Source: Cudoniella acicularis
Lineage: Eukaryota > Ascomycota > Leotiomycetes > Helotiales > Helotiaceae
Length of the DNA: 64,000 nucleotides
Direction of reading: 5' to 3'
Assembly (NCBI GenBank): GCA_013054445.1
Contig: JAAMPI010000080.1
Coordinates: 1 to 64,000 of the forward strand
Shown: piece after piece, positions 12,501-23,975 of the stretch
How the letters are laid out: the number at the start of each line of letters is the position of its first letter
Position numbering within the stretch: position 1 is the stretch's first letter
Notes under the pieces: generated by a model
Databases searched by the model: none
Told to the model about the DNA's origin: nothing
What the model saw: the letters and a program-made list of their open reading frames with translations, nothing else
Position numbers and translations under genes: made by a program

Positions 12501-13054
12501 ACAGAAGGCATCCCAGCCGAGCTGGAATTCATGGGAAGACTATGTGAAGAAGGTTTAGCACTGGACGAATCACCTTGATTCTCCGAAGTGCCTTGCAAAT
12601 CTTGCTGAGAAACAGACGCTTGCAGTGGGGATGGGGTGCGTTTAGGGGTGCTAGATGCCGGTGGTTGAAGAAGGCGAGTTGTATTCTGCGCGGTTGAAAT
12701 ATCGACATCCTCATCAGAGTCATCCGCTATGAAGCCCCCAACTGTTTTGCGCTTTCTTGTGGAAGCTCGTGAACTTGATCTCGAGACCTCTTCTCCTGCG
12801 ATCGCAATAGCTGGAAGAGGAGTAGCAGAAGATGGATCATATTCGCCACCATCGGAAACAGCAGTAGCGCCTGAAGGAGATAGAGCACGAAGGACTTGAT
12901 CATCTGCAACAACTTCTTTTTGTTCTTTATGCTCAGTATTTGTAGGTAGCTCGCCTTCTGCGACCCCATTTGTGTTCTCCTCTTCCCATGCCACACTGTC
13001 TTGCCCCGCCTGTAGCTGATGCAAAAGAGCTATCTCTGCATCTTCCTCCGCCAT
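9600..13054 (-). CDS. RNA14: mRNA 3'-end-processing protein Rna14 (CstF77 homologue)
   Basis: Subunit of cleavage factor IA; its HAT repeats scaffold pre-mRNA cleavage and polyadenylation in the nucleus. Four exons (13054-12266, 12216-11785, 11739-10719, 10672-9600) give 1104 aa with consistent phases. The first ~250 residues are acidic and low complexity; HAT/Suf repeats start at LEDRIRDDPRGDLEAW and continue through WKKWISWE and FWPEVWVDAAEW. An internal charged insert (KAEDDDEENEAEKKARELEK) separates repeat blocks. The C-terminus is Pro/Gln/Ser-rich with a conserved hinge near FVVPRDITFLLSIIP. I chose the ATG at 13054 because MAEEDAEIALLHQLQ looks like a normal start; an in-frame ATG 132 bases upstream would add a poorly conserved 44-residue tail. 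It shares a 559-bp divergent promoter with ASF1. Confidence 0.93.
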
Positions 13055-13613
13055 CGTAAAGATTATGCTGTAGGTGTGGGCTTGTAATTTCGGAGGTGAA
13101 TTGGTATTGAGGACTGGTGAGCTGTGCGCGTTTAGCAAGAGGTCGGGTTTGTAAGGTAAGAGGCAGTTGACCTTGATGCTGGCCAAGAAGAGACTAATCT
13201 GCTGACCGTGCTGCAGATGGAAGATTTAAGGTAAAGGAGTGTAAAAGGTCGTTTGTTTGTTGAAGATCTTAGATCTATGTTGTCAAAAGGTGAGAATGCA
13301 AGATTCCTTAGAGGTTAATTTTGCGCTAGACAAATCCAGCGATGATCCTCAGGCAGCAAGTCTGGTGTATCGCGTTTGAACTTGATTACTTCCTACTGAT
13401 TAAAACGGCAAGACACAAAGGCAAGTTTCGGCACGCTGCTTTGACCGAATCATTGATAGAAGGGTCTCGGGTGTGGGCCGCCTAGCAACGCGTACCGCGT
13501 CTCTCTCAAAAACCTCCTTTGCCCTCCAGCCTCTTTCGGTGGATTTCATTCAACAACGCAACCGAGATCTCCCTTTCTCTATCCACCTGGTTAATCTACC
13601 GACGCTTAGCAAG
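13055..13613. promoter_or_regulatory. Divergent promoter region RNA14 / ASF1
   Basis: Only 559 bases separate the two start codons, so the genes probably share regulatory DNA and could be co-expressed. Read on the plus strand, the ASF1 side has CT-rich leader sequence just before the ATG at 13614. I see no clear TATA box. Confidence 0.55.
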
Positions 13614-14699
13614 ATGTCGGTCGTTTCTCTCTTGGGTGTCAACGTGCTGAACAATCCAGCCAAGTTTGGCGACCCTTACCAGTTCGAAATCACCTTTGAG
13701 TGCTTGGAATCACTACAAAAAGGTATGCTCATGCTCTTTTCCACGACATTTTAATAGTATGTCGGAATTTGACTGACTTGGGTCAAGATCTTGAATGGAA
13801 ACTGACATACGTTGGCTCTGCTACTTCGTAAGTTCATTATTTCTTCTGCAGACCGCTAGATTGCCACTACTCTCTTCGTGTAGTGAATCTGCAAACAGCC
13901 CGATTGATGTTTTGTGCGAAAGCATGATGATCCAAATTGACTCTTTCCAGTGATGAGCATGACCAAGAACTTGATTCCCTCCTGGTTGGACCTATCCCAG
14001 TTGGCGTGAACAAGTTCATTTTTGAGGCCGATCCACCAGACACCTCCAGAATCCCAGATGCCGAGATCCTTGGAGTCACCGTCATCCTCCTTACCTGCGC
14101 CTACGACAGTAGAGAATTCGTCCGAGTTGGATACTACGTCAACAATGAATATGACTCTGATGAGCTGAATGTTGACCCTCCACCAAAGCCTATTCTAGGC
14201 AGAGTCCGCCGAAATGTTCTCGCTGAGAAGCCAAGAGTTACTCGGTTCGCAATTAAATGGCAAGCTATTCTGTTGAAATTTGTAAGAATTCCTGCTGACA
14301 TCTCTGTCTAGGGACTCTGATGCGTCTGCTCCCGCTGAGTACCCACCCGACCAACCTGAAGCCGACCTGACAGCTGATGGAGATCAATATGGCGCCGAGG
14401 AAGCCGAGGAAGAGGAAGAGGAGCTTGCGGAGGGTGCAGAAGAAGCTGCTGCCGACCCCGATGCCATGGTTCAGGATTCGGAGATGGCAGGCGCTGAGAT
14501 TGATCCAGCAGCCGCTGCTGAGGATGAAGATGCAGGCAGCGAGGATCTCGAGGCAGAGAGCAGCGGAAGTGAAGATGAGGAGCTCGAGGAGGAGGAAGAG
14601 GGCGATGCCGATGCCGATGAGGTTATGGAGATGGATGGCGTTGAGAAACCAAATGGCGCGGCTGAGCATCCCGTTACAGATGCAGTCATGGCTCACTGA
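13614..14699 (+). CDS. ASF1: Histone H3-H4 chaperone Asf1
   Basis: Asf1 carries H3-H4 dimers for nucleosome assembly and disassembly. Four exons (13614-13722, 13788-13827, 13951-14259, 14312-14699) give 281 aa. The immunoglobulin-like core is typical: [21 protein letters not shown] at the start, [20 protein letters not shown], then VGYYVNNEY and [12 protein letters not shown]. The remaining ~115 residues are a strongly acidic tail, as usual in fungi. Intron 3 begins GCAAGC, not GT: the frame and the conserved IKW-DSD join only if the exon ends in TG and the next starts with G. Other GT donors nearby lead straight to a stop. Splicing at the first two introns is canonical. Confidence 0.95.
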
Positions 14700-15501
14700 T
14701 TTACCGATACCCATGGCGTACGCATAACCGGTTGTTTAGATCCCGTTATTGGAGAGGGTTTTCGATAAGACTTGGCAGTAGTACAAATATCGACGAATAC
14801 ATGAGGAATACATTACGGCATTTTAAAAAAACTACAGCCCATGAAACTTCCAAAAAGGTAATCCGCTTATAAACAAACTGAGCACTCCTTTTTAAAGGAT
14901 AGCTAGCATTCGGGTTAGCTCACAACTTTACCTAAACTACGGCAAGCTCACTATATTATACAATTGTTTGGATTTTCGATTCTCTAAGTCTTTCCAAAAC
15001 CAAGCGCTTCTTTCGAGTCCTTTTATTCCGCGGCAAGGCCGACTGCATTTTATGAATCTCGAAAACGCCTGCATTTATGAGATGCCTAACCTGCTGCAGT
15101 AACGATTCGGATGACGGCGGTTTGGTGTTACTTCACGCAACGACAGGGGTTGGAAGCGTGGTCGCCGGGGTGACTGAAGCAAGATTTATCGCAATAACCT
15201 ATCTACTGACTAGAACGACTTCGCGACAATGTAAGTATCTTTTGACTACCTGGGTAAGCTTCCCTGTGAGAGAGCATAGTATAAAAGCATTTTAACTGAT
15301 CATTTATGTGTCAGTTTATTCTTAAGTATTGCCATGACCTACTCGAAACGCACTACCAGAACCCCATACTTGAAAATCTAAGTTGAGCTTATCCAAGTGG
15401 TGAATGCGAAAGATATGGATGACAGCTAAAAAAAAAAAACCCTATTATGACTAGGAGGAAGTTTCATCCTCTCGGCCCTCCTCGAAAAATTATAGGGCTA
15501 A
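14700..15501. other. Intergenic
   Basis: About 800 bases with the ASF1 3' UTR and the unresolved 5' side of the next gene. A run of 12 A lies near 15430. I looked for an exon encoding a signal peptide for the downstream Cys-rich protein and did not find a convincing one. Confidence 0.45.
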
Positions 15502-16295
15502 TTTGTTGAAGGTACTACTGATGGGGACGTCTGTGACAAGGCCGGCCTTTGTCTCAACAACGGAACATATAATCGAGATCTTTGCACAGATCCGACATGG
15601 AATAGCTCGGACTGTTTGAGCAATACTTTGTGTTCTGATCCGGTATGCCTCTTGCTTTCGACAACTAACACCTTGCCCACAAACTCATCATTTACATTGG
15701 CATTCCTTGCTAGCGAACGCTAGTCGCATGGCTTCATAAATTAGGTAAAGCCGGCTAACTATATCTAAAGAATGATCGTACCACAAACGGTACCGTGCCG
15801 ATGACACAGTGCACTGATGGATCATGGTGCTGTGGGCTCAAAAATTATACCGGCTGCTGCATTATGAACTTAGGCTTCCAACTGAAAGCAAATCTCGTCT
15901 CTTTTGCAAACGATAATACTGCGATGAACACCACATCGAACATTACAACTCCCGTTTCACCAGCCAACAGTTCCTCTCCGAACTCTTCAGATGTGGCTAA
16001 AGTTGGGGTCGGCCTAACAGTCGGCGTAGGAGTCGGTCTCGGGGTCATCGCGATAGCTAGCACACTTGCCGGTTTTTGGTTTGGGCAGAAGAGGGGATTT
16101 CAAAAGGTAGAAGAAAACAATCACGGGAGCCAAGAGAGCTCAGGATTTAGGCTGTTAGCCACTAAGAGTAGCTACCACGCCGTATTAGAAGTCAATTCTT
16201 CTGGCGTTGCACATGAAATTGCTTCGGGAGAAATTAGACCTGCTGAGTTGGCCAATACTTGGAATCGAGAGAGAAGGGATACTAGGACGACTTAA
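15502..16295 (+). CDS. Cys-rich single-pass membrane protein, 5' end unresolved
   Basis: Two exons are clear (about 15511-15642 and 15771-16295). The ectodomain is Cys-rich: DVCDKAGLCLNNGTYNRDLC, then SDCLSNTLCSDP, then CTDGSWCCGLKN and TGCC, a pattern seen in fungal surface proteins of unknown function. A Ser/Thr/Asn-rich stalk with several NxT/S sites follows, then one transmembrane segment (VGVGLTVGVGVGLGVIAIAS) and a cytoplasmic tail of ~70 residues beginning with KRGF. The frame is closed by TAA at 15499-15501, so an upstream exon with a signal peptide is required, and I cannot see one. The gene may have lost its 5' end or use a distant first exon. It sits next to an expansin, consistent with a cell-surface or host-contact role, which is inference. 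Confidence 0.55.
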
Positions 16296-16670
16296 TGTGC
16301 GCGTTAGATTTTGTGGACTGGAAATAAAACGCAGGCCCGCATTAGAGAGACGCTGTACATGTAAGTGGTACGTACGAATTCAAGCCATGAATTGTTCACA
16401 TTTTCCCCAATACAATCTCACTGTGTAAGACACGAGAATTTCCGGTATGATGACGCTCGCAAAAACATTCAATCTTGGTAGTCGAAAACCGTGATTTCTC
16501 AGGAAAATAGCGTCTCATTTTAATATCTCTTGTGTTCAATAGGTGCTGAATATCCCACCACCATCTCATAGGCGAATTATATACGAGAATAGGAAGAGCA
16601 TGAGGATCAGTGAGCGGGGATGAAGAAGAAGCAAATCACAAAAAACAACCCCTTTCGACTCCAGTATCGC
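16296..16670. other. Intergenic, convergent 3' ends
   Basis: About 375 bases between the Cys-rich membrane protein and the expansin on the other strand. Nothing recognisable. Confidence 0.5.
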
Positions 16671-18392
16671 CTATTTCGAGAATTGCACTCCTAAGTCAAC
16701 GTAATAAAATCTAGTAGGCGCACTACTCGGTGCCGTAAAGGACGAAATGCCTTGCATGGCAACAAGTTGTTCACCAGTCGGACTTCGTGACACGAACAGC
16801 GATGGGAAGCGCAGAAGGACCAGCTCCCTTTGGCATGACCCAGCTTCCGTATCTTTCCTGGGGCCTACTTTCCGAATAATTTGGATCATGGATCATACTG
16901 GTCCACCCGTTGGTTCCATATCCCTGAATCTCAACATTCGTCACCGAACCAACTCCCGCAGTATTGACGACAGATAAAGCGAAATAGTATGGCCCGCCAC
17001 CATCTCGGAGCCAAATGTAGACGTTACCAGGTGTTAGGCACGGGATCCTTTTGTATTGTGTTGGTATCACACCGTTGGCCATTGAGCCATCCCCTTGAAG
17101 TCGGCCCATGGCAATGTCGGAAAGGTCTAGATGAATGCTACCTGATGGGAGCGGACAGCCATATTTGAAGTTGATTTCTCCACAATGATCTGCGCCTGGT
17201 CCGCCTGAACGCTATATTAATGTGGAAATTCTGAAGGTTGTGTGTTTGAGGAGGGGTTTGAGAAGGGCAATACTTACAACACCATTTGCTGTTTGCGCTG
17301 CATAGACAGCTGCCGAGAACTTCGAGAACAATTGGATCTGTGTAGTCTGCCTCGCCAATGGCATAGTCTGTCCCATCAGCCTTGGTTCGAATGAGTTCCA
17401 TGCACTCTCCACATGAGAGATAGTTATCAAGGTCCCCAGGAAGAGATGGCCAAAACTAATATCATTCGTCAGTAATACTCATGTATCTTAATATCAAAGT
17501 GGCTTACCTGGGTGTAGTAATCTCTGTTTGGGGTTGCGAAGTTGCCTCTTAGCGTACTCCCAGTTGGATCTTTACACAACACTGGGTATCCTGTGCAGAA
17601 AGTATTGCAATTGCTTCCCAGCATAGGATCGGTCCAAGAAGCCGTGGTGCTACCCTAGGTGCACAACCCGTAAGACCGAATCCACAGGCACCACCGCTCG
17701 TTAAACCGAAATGTGCTGAACGCTACACATACATCAGTTCACATTATATAACCAATAGGCTAGGATTTACGCTAAAATGCCAAGGCTCGCTGTTCGATAC
17801 AGAGTGGACTTCCGGATACATTGATCCAGATTTACACATTGCTGATGGAGGAGATGTACAAGTAGTACATGGCGCCGAACAGCTTTCAGATCTGTTATCG
17901 TTGGCGCAGTATGTGGGGCAGCAAACATTATCAATGAGGGACCAAGCACCGCACGCAGCATTCGATGGTGAGGGATACGGTGCTTGAGTGTGTGTTGTTA
18001 TTGTGACAGCTGCCGGGATGGACGTGGTGTACACTAGTGGACCTGTGAAGGTTGGCGTTGCCACAGCTCCAGATTGTGTACCTGTGGACTCGAAGTAAGT
18101 GTGAGATTTTGCCGGTTAAAGAATTATGAATGTACTTACTGCTTGGTTAGGCTGGCATTGGGAGTAATAGTCTGTCATCAGCACGCAAGAGTAACTAGAT
18201 TGGCAGCATGTTGTTCCATTGTAATTGCCCCCTCCACATTGCGCTCTAAAATTTGTAAGGGAGCCCTCTTAAGTACAAGCTCAAGTGTAGTGCTTACCAG
18301 GCAATTCCACAACTATCCCGAGGAACTGCAAATGCAGTGACAATGTCAAGCTGATTAGCAAGACCTAAAAGTGATAAGAGCTGAGAGATCAT
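16671..18392 (-). pseudogene. Expansin-like secreted protein with CBM1, frame broken
   Basis: Family role: non-hydrolytic loosening of plant cell walls. Reading from 18392: a signal peptide (MISQLLSLLGLANQLDIVTA), a fungal cellulose-binding CBM1 (AQCGGGNYNGTTCC, then YYSQCQPNQ), a Thr/Pro linker, a Cys-rich segment, a double-psi barrel domain (SGGACGFGL, TTASWTDPMLGSNC, ADHCGEINFKYGCP) and an expansin C-terminal domain (VYIWLRDGGGPYYFALSVV, SRPQERYG). Three lesions are visible. The exon 1-2 junction (18298/18245) reads TG|A, a stop where Trp is expected. One base is missing around 17653-17657 before GSTTASW. One base is extra around 16785-16790, after which the frame resumes at SPTGEQL. Assembly error could explain the indels, since conserved genes here also carry them. 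With all three real, the gene is dead. Confidence 0.75.
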
Positions 18393-20158
18393 GCGAGAAT
18401 ATCAAAAGTTTTAAGAATTAGGGTAATTTTCGGGAAGCTCTGCTTCAATGATAGATGTTTTGCCTTAGTCTCGAGCAAGTCACTCTCTATATACCAAATT
18501 TCTTGTATTTCCCGCTCATTTCCGGAAGGGTCTTACGGCATGGTGAATTCCCTGATCAATGACACTCGCCATCGCTCTTCATCCCTTGTCGTTGCCCAAT
18601 CCCTTAGCACAAAAACCAGAGACTCTTGAAGAACATGTGAAATAGAGAAATTTATAGTGAAAGCTTTGTCCTCCTGACCGGTATAACGATACTTTGTGAC
18701 ATTCTCAAGCCACATTTTCCGATTCTGGGCAGTAAGTAGAGTGAGGAAAAGATCGGAAGGACCAACTTCAGGGAACTACTCAATTCCGGAGGCGTGGGGG
18801 TTGACTCAGCCTCATGCATTGAGGCTCAATCGGCCATAGCTTGAACGGCTTGCGAACCGGTGGTGGATGTTGAGAAGTGTGATTGATAGAATTGGAAAGT
18901 TCATCCAATGAATAAAACATCCGGAGGCTTGGGAAAACGGGCTATTGCGTTTCGTGCACTTAGGGGCTAACTTAAGGGTGAGACCTTTCGGCGGGCGGAG
19001 AAACGACATCCGCTCCCCTTTTATTATCGCTTCTGGTTCCTGCTGAGTCAGCGCATGATATCTTGGCTCAACTCCTAATTGTTAGACTATCTCGTTGAGT
19101 TGTTTCCAAGGGAGCACAATTGCAAACCATGTAGTGTTAAGATCTCGCTGTATTTCTACCCCATTCTCTCGATTACGCAAGGGATCTGCTTCACCTATTC
19201 ACCTTTCTTATTGAGACTATTTTCTCCTAGCCCCAACTTGCCTAGGGCTCTTGAGAAACTTTCCCAGTTACCCGAAGATTCTCGCTCCTTTAAGTTGGAT
19301 GTGTTAGCTCCTTTGGGGATCCTTTTCTGGCGGATAGCAGTCTTTGCAGCGAAAGTACCGCTTGCATTCACGACATACTCCTCTCCCAAGGGTTGTAGGT
19401 TCTAGACACTAGAATGGATAAGTAATTAGGAAACAATCGATACGTGAAAGACTAACTTTGCAATATAACCAGTGGTCTGAAACTACTACTGTGGCAGACT
19501 GCTGTCCTTCTGTCATTTTTGGAGAACGAAAGATAACCTGTTCAACGGTGTTCTTGATACAGTGTCTCGCGCTTCGATCATAAACGAGGAAATTGTGGGT
19601 GAAGGATGTCGGAGCTGCGACTTATGTACTGCGCTGTGAATGCTGTGAATAAATGAGTCGTGATAATTCAGCTGTCTTTTTCAATCACGGACTTCTACCG
19701 TTCACTTTTTTGGCATCAAGAAGCTTTCTACCCACAACTCCTGGACAACTTTCCATAAATTGAACAATGCTCATGCTTCAAGCTATTTTCCACCCAACTC
19801 TTGAGCCATAATCACAAGAGAATCAAAACATGACAGATTCAGACACAGCAATCGGAGTGATAACAGAGTTGCAGTGCCAGGGGACCGTGGCGTAGTACTC
19901 GAGTCGCGTTGGGTTGTGTATGAGGGTACCGGTGTGATTTGTGAATCTCGACTTTCGATTAGGTACTCCGTAGTCCGTTCACCAGTGGTAGCCTCAGGTA
20001 GAAGCCAAGCCATATATCTTCTGCCTCAGGCCCCAATGCTCAGGCCCCACTATGACGAGGCTTGCTTGGCTTGCTTGCGGCTTTGTCCCGCAAGCATCTT
20101 GACAGCTCCGGACTGAATCTTGAATCTTGATACCTGCACTCTCCACCAACACCACAAC
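18393..20158. other. Intergenic, divergent promoters
   Basis: About 1.77 kb between the expansin start (-) and SRO7 start (+). It contains TACTCCGTAGTCCG near 19964, one of the CTCCGTA elements that recur in intergenic DNA of this window. Direct copies of short GC-rich words (gcttgcttggcttgcttg) lie near 20060. No gene is supported. Confidence 0.45.
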
Positions 20159-23100
20159 ATGGCGGGATTTCTACGTGGAAAGCAAGCTGGAATCCAGAAT
20201 GATCTCTCCGCCGGAATCCTCCCGGGCTTGTTCTCTCCTGATGATCAAGCCCGCTTCGGAATTAATTCGCAGATTGGTTCTTTAGCTTACGACCCAATTC
20301 AGTCGTTACTGGCCATAGGTACGAACGAAACCACCTTCGGCAGTGGCCAAATATATGTCTTGTGAGGACAACTACAACCCTTCATTCTAGTTGTGAAATA
20401 CAATGTGCTAACTGCCTATTCGCATCCTGCAGTGGACAAAGCCGCGTTCAAGTCACATTTACCCTCCCTCGCCGAGCTTCTGTCAAAACACTACAATTTG
20501 TCGCCAGCCGTTTGATTAGCTTGGACTCAAAGAATGAACTTGTCGTATGGGATTTACAACTAGGGAAGAAAGTGGCTGTATACAATCCTCCGGGAATTGT
20601 AACGGCATTGGTGACGGACCCTATGCTTGACTGGGCTTTAATAGGCCTACAAACCGGAGATATTATTGCATACGATTTGGACCGTGAGAAGTTGGCCCCG
20701 CTTCGACTTCCTAACTTCTGGCGTGAAAGAAACCCTCGATCACGACTGCTTTCGGTTGTCTCTATGCAACTACATCCTCGCGACATTGGACAACTTCTGA
20801 TCGGATATACTGAGGGGGCCGTGATCTATTCTTTCAAACAGAATAAGTCAGTCAAGTACTTCCAATATGAGGTGCCAGCAGGCGCTCCTGGTGGAAACCC
20901 CGACCCAGCTACTATAGGAACCGTTAGAAAACCCCAGCTTACACAAGCATTCTGGCACCCAACAGGAACCTTCGTGGGGACAGCCTACAATGATGCCAGT
21001 ATGGTGTTCTGGGACCCTAAAGACGGTCGAATTGTAATGGCACGAACACTCTCAGACAGCCTTGTCAACCTATCTACCAAATCACCGGGCTCAATTGACA
21101 CTTTTGAGCTCAAGGAGCCCTTTATGAAGGTCGTATGGTGTGCAAAGGACAACCCAGATGATACTGGTATTTTAGTCGCTGGAGGTGTTTTGACCACCAT
21201 GCCGCAAAAAGGTATGACTTTTGTGGAGTTAGGTCCAACTCCCGTTTATGCTACATCAACATGGCAAATCCTTACGGATCATTTCGAGGCAAAGCGCCAG
21301 CATTTTCTTCCTACGCCTCCGGGGGCTGAGATTGTTGATTTCTGTCTCATTCCTCGTTCTTCGCCACATTTTGCGGGTGCGCAGGATCCGATTCTCATAC
21401 TGGGCGTTCTAAACTCGGGAGAGCTTGTCAGTTTGAGCTTTCCAAGTGGTTACCCTGTCTCACCCACGAATAATCTTCCTCCTTCTGTATCATTTGTTCA
21501 TCCGTTCGTAACCTCTATATCCGTGGCTCCGCTCGAGCGCATTCGCTGGCTAGGCATGATTGAAAATCGGCAGCGAGGACCAGCAATTTTGAGGGGCGGT
21601 GCAGAAGGAGTCAAGCGTTTGAGAAAAGGGGAGTCACGAAATATTGTCCAGATGGCACATGGTGACGGGACAGTGCGCATATGGGACGCCGGCCATGGCG
21701 ATGAACTTGAGAATCCTGCCATGTTACAAGTTGACGTAGCCAGGGTTCTGGATCGGTATGAGGATATCAATATCACTTCTATGAGTATGGCAAACACCAC
21801 AGGGGAACTAGTTGTGGGTGTCTCAACTGGTGAGGCCGTGGTGTACCGATGGGGTGGCAACAAGTTATACGGCCGAGAAGCACCAAATCCCACCCAAACA
21901 GTTGCAGGCGGGCTCACTGATGTCTCCAGTCGATCAGAACCCGGCTTGAAAGAGGGACTACAACCATTCGTACTCTATGATATTGCTCAAGGACCAGTAA
22001 CTGCAGTGAAAATGTCGGAGGTCGGTTTCGTTGGAATTGGCTCAGAAGGTGGGATGTTCTCCATAATCGATCTTCGAGGACCCGTCATCATATTCAGTGG
22101 TTCTATGAGCGAGCTTATCAAACCCGAAAAGCGTGGCAGCTTTATCAGAAAAGGTAATAATCAGTCTGCAAAACCTGATTGGCCCGTCGTCGTCGAATTC
22201 GGTGTTATGACACTTGAAGGGGATAGCTATTCGAGCATAGCATGCTTTGTCGGAACGAATCTAGGTAAAATCATCACATTTAAAATCTTGCCACAGCCGA
22301 ATGGAGGATACACGGCTCAATTTGCTGGTATATCAGCATTGAACGATAAAATCATTTCAATAACCCCAATAATCACCAGCTCTGGTCAATTTGCGGCGGC
22401 TACTGGGGCTACTGTTAGGGCTCTTCGAACAGGCAATCAAACTCATGGCACACTTGTAGTTGGTAAGTTTCGTTTTCTTGCAGTTTCTTCGTTTGGACAA
22501 TATTGGTCCCTTTTCAGTCGTGATATCCACTCCATTGCCACCATCTATTCGGAGCTTATAGATTTTTACATCTTCAAAAAGTCTTTAAAGCCAGTGACCG
22601 CTAACAGAATATTAGCCACCCAAACAGAAGCACGGATTTTCAAGCCAGCCACAGCAAAAGGCGCTCATAAAACATGGGAAGACTTCTTCTGCGAATCAGC
22701 TTGTGTCACTGAATTCGAAGGTCACGGAATTGCACTTGTAGGGATATTCGGCGATTGCTCAGTTCGCGCATACTCTATTCCAGGCTTAAAAGAGGTCAGT
22801 GCGTCTAGATTAGATATGCTGGACAAGACGAGACTATCGAACGCGGTTGTCACGTCTTCAGGGGAGATATTTGGTTGGACCGGCCCGTCAGAGGTTGCCA
22901 TGCTCAATGTTTGGGGGACTGGGCAAACTTTGCCGCCTTTACAAGACAAGCTCTTCAATCCGCAAGCCACAGTTCCACCTCGACCAACGATATCGAGCTT
23001 GCAATGGATCGCTGGAACTCAATACGTTAGTCCCCTTGACTTGGACCTACTCATCGGCGGTCCAGATCGACCACCTAGCAAACGTATGTTAGCCGCTGCA

Positions 23101-23352
23101 GCGGAGGAAGAGCGCCTCGCTCGTTCTGGTGATGCCGGGCCAAGCCGGGTTCCAGGCACACAGTCAACTGAAGGCTGGGGTGATTATATGACAAGACAGT
23201 TGAATGAACGAACGGCCAAGCTTAATATCATCAGTGATAGTACTGACAAGATGTTGGACAACAGTTCAGCTTGGGCTGAAGATGCCAGCAAATTCGCGTC
23301 TAGGCAGAAGCGAAATCTGATTATTGGTGGCATTACTGGGAAATGGTTTTAG
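20159..23352 (+). CDS. SRO7: Sro7/tomosyn-type WD40 exocytosis regulator (Lgl family)
   Basis: Lethal giant larvae/tomosyn homologue that binds Sec9/SNAP-25-type SNAREs and Rab/Sec4 effectors to control secretory vesicle fusion at the plasma membrane. Three exons (20159-20361, 20433-22462, 22616-23352) give 989 aa. The N-terminal two thirds form WD40 repeats (LISLDSKNELVVWDLQLGKK, TAYNDASMVFWDPKDGRI, AHGDGTVRIWDAGHGDE). The C-terminus resembles an R-SNARE motif: LNERTAKLNIISDSTDKML, then EDASKFASRQKRN. Intron 2 (22463-22615) is 153 nt, divisible by three and free of stops, so it can be read through. It has a GTAAGT donor, a CTAAC branch and TTAG acceptor, and its removal restores the conserved join LVV-ATQTEARIFKP. 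I therefore treat it as an intron, with retention possible. Confidence 0.9.
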
Positions 23353-23975
23353 AGGGATACCCGGGCGTTGTTGGAGTTTAAAAATGCTCATGATTCACGA
23401 CATGGTTTTCTCACTGGGAAATTTAATAATAGCAGAAATGTCTTCCGTACGGTGGTACTGAAAAAATTTTTATGCAAAACCTAGCCTACTTCACTATTCC
23501 CTACTATGATCCCAGGTTTCAAAGAGTCTTTTTATATTTCGTTCTGCTGTATTCTATAACTTGATTTTTAAATCTGGTTTTTGTCCAAATCATCGCATAT
23601 CTTTTCTCCGGTTTTCAAATTCCAACTACCCGTTTAGTAAGTAATATTCGATACCCAATTCGGCATTCCAAGTCTCCATGTCTCGCATTAGGAGATATAT
23701 ATTATACATAGGGACCAAATTCATATTCCGGAAATAAAATCATTTTATTTTCGAAAACTTCAGACGAGAATTCGAAACTAAATTTGGGAATTAATTTCTC
23801 AATATCTCAGAACAGGAGAGTGGTTAAAAGATCTAGCAAAGAAACCGGGTGTGAAGTTGATACCGAGGAGACAGTTTTAGAAGACAAAAAAGAAGAGCTT
23901 AAATAGTTTAATTTGACGACTGGAAAAATCTAAGGACCAACTCTCAGGTCCCGAAGCAGCCTTCAACCATACCCT
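23353..23975. other. Intergenic, AT-rich, convergent 3' ends
   Basis: About 620 AT-rich bases between SRO7 and the reductase gene on the other strand. No repeat or gene is supported. Confidence 0.5.

Noticed and set aside
13055..13186. 44-residue N-terminal extension of Rna14 from an upstream in-frame ATG
   Set aside because: The extension looks like translated leader; the next ATG begins a typical acidic Rna14 start.
14466..14699. Separate acidic small protein after ASF1
   Set aside because: It is in phase with the last ASF1 exon and forms the normal acidic tail of that protein.
15077..15295. 72-codon open frame upstream of the Cys-rich membrane protein
   Set aside because: It starts MRCLTCCSNDSDDGG, is not a signal peptide, and does not connect in phase to the first clear exon.
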